Assembly (NCBI RefSeq): GCF_007827045.1
Contig: NZ_RPFW01000007.1
Span: 372,001 to 436,000, forward strand
Direction of reading: 5' to 3'
Source: Trebonia kvetii
GTDB taxonomy: Bacteria > Actinomycetota > Actinomycetes > Streptosporangiales > Streptosporangiaceae
DNA: 64,000 bases
Made by a program: the position numbers and the translations under genes. Below are positions 57,357-64,000 of the stretch, piece by piece. The stretch's first letter is position 1; the number at the start of each line of letters is the position of its first letter. The notes under the pieces are model-generated. The model was not told the origin of the DNA and did no database searches. It was given only the letters and a program-made list of their open reading frames with translations.

Positions 57357-57865
57357 TTGGACTCCTCGAGCATGCGAGCGAGGGCGGCAAGACCCCGTGA
57401 GGTAGCGGACTTGACGGTGCCCCGGCTGACGCCCATCGCCTGGGCCGTCTGTTCCTCCGTCATGTCCAGGTAGTAGCGGAGCACGACGGCTTCGCGCTGC
57501 CGTGGCGGCAGCTGCCTGATCCCGGCGAGTACCGCCCGGTTGGCCTCGCCGAGTATGGCGAGGTCCTCGGCGGACACGGCGTCCTCCGGCGGGTCGAGCA
57601 CGATCTTTTCTCGGCGGTACCTGACCCGGTGGAGCTGACGACAGCCGTTCAGCACGCAGGACCTGATGTAGCTGAGCGCCTTGTCCTGATCGGTGAGGGC
57701 GCTCCAGCGCCGGTGGAGCCCGAGGAACGCGTCCTGCACGATGTCTTCTGCCGCCGACTGATCGCCCGTCATCACCACGGCGAGCTTCACGAATCCGAGA
57801 GCGTGCGCGTGGTAGAGCGCCGTGATCTCCCGGGCCGGATCGCTCGCTTGCATGAGGTGATTCAC
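57353..57865 (-). CDS. ECF sigma factor, SigE-like family (module 3)
   Basis: 170 residues from GTG 57865, chosen because it stands 6 bases from the shared -10 element, as in the other modules. Region 2: FVKLAVVMTGDQSAAEDIVQDAFLGLHRRW; region 4: IRQLPPRQREAVVLRYYLDMTEEQTAQAMGVSRGTVKSATSRGLAALARML. Complete and probably functional. Confidence 0.88.
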   Translation of the reverse strand: MNHLMQASDPAREITALYHAHALGFVKLAVVMTGDQSAAEDIVQDAFLGLHRRWSALTDQDKALSYIRSCVLNGCRQLHRVRYRREKIVLDPPEDAVSAEDLAILGEANRAVLAGIRQLPPRQREAVVLRYYLDMTEEQTAQAMGVSRGTVKSATSRGLAALARMLEESK

Positions 57866-57871
57866 GCCCTC

Positions 57872-57899
57872 ACTGACGCGCCTGACCCGCAAAGGTTGC
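57872..57899 (-). promoter_or_regulatory. ECF-type autoregulatory promoter, module 3
   Basis: On the minus strand: GCAACCTT (57899-57892), 13 bases, CGTCAGT (57878-57872), 6 bases before GTG 57865. Confidence 0.6.
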
Positions 57900-57973
57900 C
57901 TGCCTATCACCATCGGGATCCGCCCCGCTCGCGGCACCGGCGCGAGCGGTACCTGGGGCGCGGGCCGTCTGGG

Positions 57974-58675
57974 TCACTCGGGCAGGACGAGCACGGCGGC
58001 GGCGATCACCGCGATCGCGGCAAGCACGCGCAGGACGGCGCTGCCCGCGCCCGGCGCGCTGGCCGGGATCATCGCGAAGCCCGCGCCGAGTGCGAGCAGG
58101 CAGGCGCCCGCGACGAGAAGCCTGGCGTGCCCGCGGAGCAGCGGTCCCGCGTCGGCGCCGCTCTCCGCGATGTGCGTGGCGAGCAGGTAGCCGAACAGGG
58201 CGGCGCCGAGTGCGGCGGTGTGCCATGGGCGGATGGAGTGCTGCACCTCGAGCCACAGGGTGGCGGCGACCGCGGTCTCTTCCCAGGCCAGGGTGCGCAG
58301 CAGGGCGAGGAACATGAGCCAGGCGCGCAGATAGCCGGGCAGGTAGAACTGGTCCTCCGGCTGCGGGATGTCGGCGAAGGCGAGCCGCAGCCCGCCCGCG
58401 ATGACCGCGATGATGGCGATGACCAGGGCGGTCTGGGCCAGGCCGGTGTGCAGGAGCGGTGTCGCGGTCCAGACGACGCAGGCCACGCCGAGCAGCAGGG
58501 CGGCCAGGCGGCTGCCGACCGCCGCGGCTACTGCGGTGCGGGGCCGCGGGGCGGCCGGCGTTGGCGGCTGGCCTGGCCGGCCAGGCGCGCCGTTCTGCGC
58601 CATGGGGGCCGGCTGGCCTGGCTGGCCAGGCGCGCCGTTCTGCGCCATCGCGGGCGGCGGCGTGTCCGCGGTCAC
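57974..58675 (-). CDS. Membrane protein at the end of the MoxR/DUF58 operon
   Basis: 233 residues: a Pro/Gly/Gln-rich N-terminus with a near-perfect duplication (MAQNGAPGQPGQP and MAQNGAPGRPGQP), then six or so hydrophobic segments (LAALLLGVACVVWTATPLL; ALVIAIIAVIAGGLRLA; LLVAGACLLALGAGFAMI). Overlaps the DUF58 gene stop. Function unknown; likely works with the MoxR system at the membrane. Confidence 0.6.
   Translation of the reverse strand: MTADTPPPAMAQNGAPGQPGQPAPMAQNGAPGRPGQPPTPAAPRPRTAVAAAVGSRLAALLLGVACVVWTATPLLHTGLAQTALVIAIIAVIAGGLRLAFADIPQPEDQFYLPGYLRAWLMFLALLRTLAWEETAVAATLWLEVQHSIRPWHTAALGAALFGYLLATHIAESGADAGPLLRGHARLLVAGACLLALGAGFAMIPASAPGAGSAVLRVLAAIAVIAAAVLVLPE
58566..58648. repeat. 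38-bp tandem-type duplication
   Basis: Bases 58566-58603 recur at 58611-58648 with one difference. The duplication encodes the repeated N-terminal MAQNGAPGxPGQP peptide of the membrane protein gene. Confidence 0.75.
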
Positions 58676-60150
58676 CGGCGGGTCACCAGCGGACGGCGGG
58701 TGTACGGGGCGAGCGGCAGGTCGAGCGGTTCGCTGCCGTCCCAGGCGATGACGGGAACGCCGAGCTCGCGCAGCGAGAAGCGGATGGCGTCCTGCTCCAT
58801 CCGCCAGATCCGGGCCGCCGCCACATCGGCGGACCGCCGCCGCGCAGGCGGTGCGGTGTTGAGCACGTCCACCACCATCAGCGCGAAGCCGCGCTCGCGC
58901 ATGTCGCGCAGCGCCTCGACGAAGCGGCCGTCGAGCAGCGGCGAGAACGCGACCACCAGGGCGCCTGGCGGCAGCGCGGCGCGCGGCAGGCGGCTGAACA
59001 CCGCGCCGCGCGCATAGCCGGAGTCGGATGTGAGCAGCACGTCGAGAATCTTGTACACCTGGCGGCGGCCGAGCGACGGCGCCAGCCAGTGCGCGCCGCC
59101 CCAGTGGTAGGTGATCACCCCGACCCGGTCCCTCGCGCCCAGGTAGGCGCGCGCCGCACCCGCCGCACCGCGCAGGCCGAAGTCGAGCGCGGACTCACCG
59201 GGCGCGCCCACATCGGAGGTCGCGTCGACGAGGAGCACCACGTCCTGCGAGCGCTCGGCGGCGAACGTGTTCACCTGGAGGCGGCCGATCCTGGTGGAGG
59301 CGGGCCAGTTGATCGCGCGCTGCCTGTCGCCAGGCACGAACTCCCTGATGCCGGCGAATTCGGTGCCGTCGCCCGGCACCCGGGCGCGGTGCTCGCCGAG
59401 CCGGTTCGGCAGCCTGCTGAGCATCACCTCGGTGCGCTGCACGGCCGGTGAGGGATAGCAGCCGACGGAGGGCAGGGTGAGGCTGACCCGGCCCTCGGCG
59501 AGCCGCCAGCGGTCGTGCAGCGTCAGGGCGACGGTGCCGACCTCGCGCTTGCCCCAGCGGGGAACGCGGAAGGTGAACCGTGCCGCCTGCCCGTTGACCC
59601 CGGTCGCGCTGCCCGGCTCGATGCCCTTGCCCGGGTGGAGCACCCAGCGCGTGTCGTAGCCGTCCGCCTGCCGCACCGTCACATCGAGCGCCACCGGCTC
59701 GCCCTCGTAGATCCTGGTCGAGGTGAGCCCGACGCGGACGCTCACGCGCTTCGGGCGGGCGGCCGGACGGTCGCCGTGGTCGCAGGCACTTGTGTTGTCG
59801 CGGGCACTGGTGTTGTCGCGAGCACTGCCTAGTCGTGCCATGCCGAGGAGCAGCAGCGGCGGGGCCGCGACGCCGGCCAGGGCCGGGTTCCGCGTCAGCA
59901 CGGCGAGCAGCAGTCCGGCGGCGGCGAGGGTCAGCAGGCGGCGCGCGTGCCGGGACGGGCGCCAGTCGACGGCCACCTCGTCTGCCATGACCTGCGACGA
60001 CGGGCCGAGACCGGTGGCGTCGAGACCGGTGGCGGCCAGCCCCGTGTCGGCTAGACCGGTGTCTTGGCCTGGGTCGTCGCGCCCCGTTTCGCCGCGCACT
60101 GTGTCGTCGCGGGGCGGGGGGAGGTGGCCTCCACCGTTCCGTGTGGACAT
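58672..60150 (-). CDS. DUF58 protein
   Basis: 492 residues from ATG 60150. The core REFVPGDRQRAINWPASTRIGRLQVNTFAAERSQDVVLLVDATSDVG is the classical DUF58 block, with two membrane segments before it (LLTLAAAGLLLAVLT; LAGVAAPPLLLLGM). DUF58 proteins pair with MoxR ATPases. The first 60 residues are low-complexity with TGL repeats (ADTGLAATGLDATGLG) and a second repeat SARDNTSARDNTSA lies near residue 115. Confidence 0.8.
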   Translation of the reverse strand: MSTRNGGGHLPPPRDDTVRGETGRDDPGQDTGLADTGLAATGLDATGLGPSSQVMADEVAVDWRPSRHARRLLTLAAAGLLLAVLTRNPALAGVAAPPLLLLGMARLGSARDNTSARDNTSACDHGDRPAARPKRVSVRVGLTSTRIYEGEPVALDVTVRQADGYDTRWVLHPGKGIEPGSATGVNGQAARFTFRVPRWGKREVGTVALTLHDRWRLAEGRVSLTLPSVGCYPSPAVQRTEVMLSRLPNRLGEHRARVPGDGTEFAGIREFVPGDRQRAINWPASTRIGRLQVNTFAAERSQDVVLLVDATSDVGAPGESALDFGLRGAAGAARAYLGARDRVGVITYHWGGAHWLAPSLGRRQVYKILDVLLTSDSGYARGAVFSRLPRAALPPGALVVAFSPLLDGRFVEALRDMRERGFALMVVDVLNTAPPARRRSADVAAARIWRMEQDAIRFSLRELGVPVIAWDGSEPLDLPLAPYTRRPLVTRR

Positions 60151-60154
60151 CTGC

Positions 60155-61168
60155 TCAGCCGGTGACCTGGCGCGCGGGCGGGCGGACCGCACCCGGCGCG
60201 GTGCCGTGCGCCGTGCGCGGGTCGGTCCGCGGCGTGGGGACGCCGGCCAGCAGCCGTGACACCACGTCGTCGGCGGAGACCTGGCGGACCCACAGCTCGG
60301 GGCGGAGCGTGATGCGGTGCGCGAGGGCAGGCACCGCCACCTGCTTGATGTCGTCAGGCACCACGTAGTCGCGCTCATGCAGCAGCGCCTGGCCGCGGGC
60401 CAGCTGTACCAGGGCGAGGCCGCCGCGCGGCGAGGCGCCGACCTGGATCTGCGGGTCCCTGCGGGTCGCAGTGACGATCGCGATGACGTAGTCGAGCAGG
60501 TCGTCGCTGATCTCGATGCGCTCGAGCGACTCGCGCATGGCGAGCAGGCCCGCCGCGTCGGTGACCGGGGTCAGCGCCACCTGCTCGGCGGCGCGCTCGA
60601 CCCGTCTGCGTAGCATGTCGGTCTCGTCGTTCGCGGTGAGGTAGCCGAGGCGCAGCCGCATCAGGAACCGGTCGAGCTGCGCCTCTGGCAGCTCGTAGGT
60701 GCCTTCGTACTCGATCGGGTTGTCGGTCGCGAGCACGACGAACGGCTGGGGCAGCCTGCGGCTTTCGCCGTCCACGCTGACCTGGCCCTCGCCCATCGCC
60801 TCGAGGAGCGCGGCCTGCGTCTTCGGCGGGGTGCGGTTGATCTCGTCGGCAAGCAGCAGCTGGGTGAACACCGGGCCGGGCCGGAAGACCATCTCGGCGT
60901 TGCGCTGGTCGTAAAGCGGCGCGCCCACCACGTCGCTCGGCAGCAGGTCGGGGGTGAACTGGATCCTGGCGAAGTCAAGGCCGAGCACCTGCGCGAACGA
61001 CCGGGCGATGAGCGTCTTGCCCAGGCCAGGCAGGTCCTCGAGCAGTACGTGGCCGCCGGCCAGGATGCCGATGAGGACCAGCTCAAGGGTGCGCCTTCTG
61101 CCGACGACGGCCGCCTCAAGCTCGTCGAGGATGGCCCTCGCCTTGCGCGCGGTCTCTTCCGGTGTCAC
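60155..61168 (-). CDS. MoxR-family AAA+ ATPase
   Basis: 337 residues. Walker A region LPGLGKT, Walker B LLLADEINRTPPKTQAALLEAM, VLATDNPIEYEGTYELPEAQLDRFLMRL and the lid KQVAVPALAHRITLRPE are all present. GTG/ATG start overlaps the upstream stop by 4 bases. MoxR ATPases with DUF58 and DUF4129 partners are common in actinobacteria and act as chaperone-like systems for extracellular or membrane proteins. Confidence 0.9.
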   Translation of the reverse strand: MTPEETARKARAILDELEAAVVGRRRTLELVLIGILAGGHVLLEDLPGLGKTLIARSFAQVLGLDFARIQFTPDLLPSDVVGAPLYDQRNAEMVFRPGPVFTQLLLADEINRTPPKTQAALLEAMGEGQVSVDGESRRLPQPFVVLATDNPIEYEGTYELPEAQLDRFLMRLRLGYLTANDETDMLRRRVERAAEQVALTPVTDAAGLLAMRESLERIEISDDLLDYVIAIVTATRRDPQIQVGASPRGGLALVQLARGQALLHERDYVVPDDIKQVAVPALAHRITLRPELWVRQVSADDVVSRLLAGVPTPRTDPRTAHGTAPGAVRPPARQVTG

Positions 61169-61743
61169 AGCTGCTCCAATCGGGTGATCAGCCGGCTGAG
61201 GGTCCGGCGTGGTATGCCCTTTTTCCGTCGCGCTCGTTCACTGGCGTCCAGCGCCTGCTTCGGGTCGATCCACGGCCACAGGGACTCGTCTGCCCTGGTG
61301 CGGCAGAACTCCAGCTTCGCCGCGTCGGGGTCGGTGTACAGGTTGACCGCGTGGCGTTCCGCGAGCCGGGCGGCGAGCACGTGCTCGAGGGCGGGCCGCA
61401 GATCCGATTCGTACATCGCGCGGCTGCCGTAACTGGTGTTCACCACGAACCGCCGCTGCGCGTAGCCGTGGATGGAGCGCGCCTGCTGCCTGTTCCTTGC
61501 CAGCCGGAACGCCTGGTCGGCGGAACGCGGGATCAGGCCGCGCAGCAGCAGCAGCGCGATCATGACGACGGCCACGGCGACCGTGACCACGCCTGGCCAG
61601 CCGGACACGGCGGCGGCGGCCGCGACAGCGACAGCGACCGCGATCGCGGCGATGACCAGTTCGGGGAGCGCGGGGCGCCAGCGGCCGGTCGTGACTGGCT
61701 CTTGCTTCGCGTTCGGCCCTTGGCTCGTGTTCGCGCCGGTCAT
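61165..61743 (-). CDS. Membrane protein of the MoxR operon
   Basis: 192 residues from ATG 61743 (ATGA overlap with the DUF4129 gene). Two membrane segments (LVIAAIAVAVAVAAAAAVSGW; VVTVAVAVVMIALLLLRGL) and a soluble region ending in basic residues (SERARRKKGIPRRTLSRLITRLEQL). Encoded between DUF4129 and MoxR; function unknown. Confidence 0.65.
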   Translation of the reverse strand: MTGANTSQGPNAKQEPVTTGRWRPALPELVIAAIAVAVAVAAAAAVSGWPGVVTVAVAVVMIALLLLRGLIPRSADQAFRLARNRQQARSIHGYAQRRFVVNTSYGSRAMYESDLRPALEHVLAARLAERHAVNLYTDPDAAKLEFCRTRADESLWPWIDPKQALDASERARRKKGIPRRTLSRLITRLEQL

Positions 61744-62681
61744 ACCCAGCCGCCTCCCGGCCCGGCCGCCTGCTCGTCCTTCGGCGCCGGACTGGCCTTC
61801 TCCGCCAGTTCCGCCGCGAGCTCGTCGAGCGCCGCGCTCGCGGCGCCCCGCTGGCCGGCGCCGAGCGGGTGGGTGGAGAAGCGCGCCTCGTAGAACAGCG
61901 CGGTGAGGCGGCCCGCCGCGCCGCCGCGGACCGTCCCCGCCGCGACGGCCCTGCCGAGCAGCTCGTCGGGGGTGTCGGCCACGGTGCGGGCGGTGCCCCG
62001 TTCGGCCAGGCTGCGTTCCATCGCCACGTAGCAGGCGATGATCGCCGCCTTGGCGTCGTCGACCAGGGCGAGCGCCGCCCGGCCCTCGGCCACCGCGTCG
62101 CGCAGCTCCGGCGTGTCCACGTCCTCGATGACGAGCGGCTCGGCGGGCCGGCGAAGCCGCGCGGCCCACCAGACGCTGACCGCGACCGCCGCGATGAGCA
62201 CGACGATGAGGAGCGTGTAGAGGATCGGGCCAACCGGGATGTGGAAGGCCGAGCCCGCACCCGACCCCGGGTGCGGCTTCAGCGTGGGCGTGCTGTTGGG
62301 CTGCCTGGGCAGCTTGAGCGGCCGCACCTTGATGAAGAAGTGCAGGTGCAGGTTGGCGATGAGCACGGCGCCGATCGCGACCATGCACGCGGCGAGCACG
62401 TAGGACAGGGTGAACCTGAGCGCCTGCGGCGGCTCGATGTCCTTGTCCCGCGCGGTGTAGGGGCGCTGCTCCGCCGCGCGCCGCGCCGCCGCCTCCCGCC
62501 TGCGCACCACGAGGAGCAGCACGCAGAACACGACCTCGAGCGCGATGCCAATCGCCACGCCGTCGGCCCGCAGCGGCCCGGTCCAGCGCGGCGCGGGCAC
62601 CGCGCCGCGCAGCCCGGCGATGATGAGCACGACGAGCAGCACCAGCGGGAGCAGGCGCGCCATCTGCTGCCGGGTGGTCAT
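61740..62681 (-). CDS. DUF4129 membrane protein
   Basis: 313 residues with four hydrophobic segments in the first 190 residues and a C-terminal DUF4129 region (IIACYVAMERSLAERGTARTVADTPDELLGRAVA...LTALFYEARFSTHPL). First gene of the five-gene MoxR operon; 4-base overlaps link most of its members. Confidence 0.75.
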   Translation of the reverse strand: MTTRQQMARLLPLVLLVVLIIAGLRGAVPAPRWTGPLRADGVAIGIALEVVFCVLLLVVRRREAAARRAAEQRPYTARDKDIEPPQALRFTLSYVLAACMVAIGAVLIANLHLHFFIKVRPLKLPRQPNSTPTLKPHPGSGAGSAFHIPVGPILYTLLIVVLIAAVAVSVWWAARLRRPAEPLVIEDVDTPELRDAVAEGRAALALVDDAKAAIIACYVAMERSLAERGTARTVADTPDELLGRAVAAGTVRGGAAGRLTALFYEARFSTHPLGAGQRGAASAALDELAAELAEKASPAPKDEQAAGPGGGWV

Positions 62682-62739
62682 CGCGGACTGGCTCCTCGCC
62701 GGGGGTTACTGGCGAGGCAACCCTACCTCGGGCGCGATG

Positions 62740-63666
62740 CTACATGATCAGCACGATCTTGCCGCGCAGGTGACCCTTGGCGAGCTGGCGGTAAGCGGCG
62801 CGGACGTCCCGCAGCGGGAAGGTCTGCGCCAGCGGGAACTCGAGTTCCTTGGCCCCCACCAGGCCGGCCAGCTCCGCGAGCGTCTCCGTGCTCGCCCCGG
62901 CCGCGTTGCCCTCGGCCTTGATCCCGTATTTCGCCACGGCGTCGAAGCGGACGATGCTGTCGATCCGGTCCGGGCTCACCTTCAGCTCGCCGAGGGCAAG
63001 CTCCACGTAATCGCCGCCGAAGGTGTCGATGAACGCGTCAACGCTCTTTCCTTCGGGGATAGCCGCCCTGATCCGGTCCGCCACGCCGTCGCCGTAGGCC
63101 AGGGGAACCACGCCGTGCCTGGTGAGCCAGCCGTGGTTGGACGGGCCCGCAAGGCCGATCACCGTGGCGCCGCGCCGCACGGCGAGCTGCACCGTGATCG
63201 CGCCGACGCCGCCCGCCGCGCCGGAAACCACCACCGTGTCACCCTGCTTGACGCCGACGGCCCGGACGGCGGCCCACGCGGTGAAGCCCGCCACCGGGAT
63301 CGCGCCCGCCACCTCCCACGGGACACCGGCGGGCTTGGCCGCCAGGTTCGCGGCGTCCGCCACCGCGTACTCCGCCTGGCTAGACCGGGTGTCCACCCAG
63401 CCGATCACCTCGGCGCCCGGCTCGACCTCGGTCACGCCGTCGCCGACCCGCTCGACAACGCCGGCGAAGTCACTGCCTTGGCCGGACGGGAACGTGGCCG
63501 GCCAGAGCTCATGCAGCGCTCCGTCACGGATCTTGGCCTCGCCCGGGTTGATGCCCGCGGCCCTCACCCGGACGAGCACCTGACCCGCCCCCGGCTCGGG
63601 TACCGGCACGTCGCGCACGTCAAGGACGTCTGCCGGGCCGTATTCGTCGAACCGCACCGCCTGCAT
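62740..63666 (-). CDS. NADP-dependent quinone-oxidoreductase-like (MDR family)
   Basis: 308 residues. MQAVRFDEYGPADVLDVRDVPVPEPGAGQVLVRVRAAGINPGEAKIRDG is the zinc-free GroES-like domain; VVVSGAAGGVGAITVQLAVRRGATVIG is the Rossmann nucleotide-binding loop (AxxGGVG). Lacks catalytic zinc cysteines, so a quinone or enone reductase rather than an alcohol dehydrogenase. Monocistronic, divergent from the next gene. Confidence 0.85.
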   Translation of the reverse strand: MQAVRFDEYGPADVLDVRDVPVPEPGAGQVLVRVRAAGINPGEAKIRDGALHELWPATFPSGQGSDFAGVVERVGDGVTEVEPGAEVIGWVDTRSSQAEYAVADAANLAAKPAGVPWEVAGAIPVAGFTAWAAVRAVGVKQGDTVVVSGAAGGVGAITVQLAVRRGATVIGLAGPSNHGWLTRHGVVPLAYGDGVADRIRAAIPEGKSVDAFIDTFGGDYVELALGELKVSPDRIDSIVRFDAVAKYGIKAEGNAAGASTETLAELAGLVGAKELEFPLAQTFPLRDVRAAYRQLAKGHLRGKIVLIM

Positions 63667-63837
63667 GGTCGCCTCCGGTCGTCGTCTCGGCTGCCCGGGC
63701 GCCTTGGTGGCGGTCCGGTCCCTTGGCTCAACCCCGGCCCGTCGCGGGATATGCCCCTGCGGGGTAGCGTTGGGCTTTGTGCCCTGCCGCCGCGCCCCCG
63801 TGTTCCGGTTGCCGCCCGTCTGCTGCGGCGGGCCGCA

Positions 63838-64000
63838 GTGATCGAGAAGATTCTCTGCGCGGGAGTCGAGTCCGCCGAAGCGTTCGCCGATCCTCCTGGG
63901 ATTCTGCTATTCCCTGAGGAAGAGGTTCTGGTGGCCAAGGCGGTGGAATCACGCCGCCGCGAATTCGCCACGGCGCGGAACTGCGCACACCACGCGCTTG
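63838..64000 (+). CDS. 4'-phosphopantetheinyl transferase, N-terminal part (cut by window end)
   Basis: From GTG 63838: VIEKILCAGVESAEAF, PPGILLFPEEEVLVAKAVESRRREFATARNCAHHAL is the typical beginning of EntD/Sfp-type phosphopantetheinyl transferases of actinobacteria (LFPEE..., RRREFATAR). 54 codons are present; the catalytic Asp and Glu lie beyond the window. It would activate carrier proteins of polyketide, peptide or siderophore synthesis. Confidence 0.8.
   Translation, partial: MIEKILCAGVESAEAFADPPGILLFPEEEVLVAKAVESRRREFATARNCAHHAL

Noticed and set aside
57866..57937. Earlier start for the module 3 sigma gene.
   Set aside because: It would place coding sequence in the conserved promoter shared by all three modules.

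Overview
The window is high-GC actinobacterial DNA in two unlike parts. Bases 1 to about 49.6 kb are the right-hand portion of an integrated, tailed, temperate actinophage; its left end lies outside the window. Bases from about 49.62 kb to 64 kb are host chromosome. The change is visible in composition as well as gene content: TTAA, GTTAAC and CTTAAG are frequent in the phage part and I saw no TTAA in the host part. The host is an actinomycete that I cannot place to genus (GTG and TGA usage, SigE-type ECF factors, MoxR/DUF58 cluster).

Phage layout. 1-8985 (+) is a tightly overlapping early operon: SLOG protein, RecA-like ATPase, PD-(D/E)XK nuclease, membrane protein and lipoprotein, a primase split into zinc-finger and TOPRIM parts, a DUF3310 protein, an RNase H-fold exonuclease, a sigma-like protein and many tiny proteins. 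8701-17295 (-) is a leftward row of small genes. Most have their own leader, made of a terminator-like hairpin, a small hairpin of variable sequence and an AGAGGTTAAGG-type ribosome site. The row includes a WhiB protein, a MoxR/CobS-like AAA ATPase and two paralogous partners. 17.3-18.7 kb is a non-coding control region rich in dyads and repeats. A divergent pair follows, a short GntR-type regulator (-) and a small gene (+), then a promoter and leader region with a CRP-type site, a tRNA-Asn and the late operon. The late operon runs terminase, portal, MuF-like protein, protease, scaffold, major capsid, connectors, tail tube, frameshifted chaperones, tape measure, a tail protein with a glycoside-hydrolase-like domain, a beta-helix tail spike, lectin and C1q-like tail proteins, holin candidates and a lysin-like protein. 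47.1-49.5 kb (-) holds a DUF2637 protein and the tyrosine integrase.

The phage/host junction lies in the 5' end of a host M55 D-aminopeptidase (dppA-like) gene, which now lacks a start codon. The host part then carries an HhH-GPD repair protein, three tandem ECF sigma/membrane-propeller modules (one sigma has lost region 4), an adenosine deaminase-like gene inserted among them, a MoxR/DUF58/DUF4129 operon, a quinone-type oxidoreductase and the start of a phosphopantetheinyl transferase gene.

Points most worth a second look: three late genes with apparent AUA or GUA starts at start/stop overlaps; one 14-15 bp motif shared by the integrase/attachment region and the central control region; the repeated variable-hairpin leaders; and near-identical, apparently leaderless promoters in front of all three ECF sigma genes.
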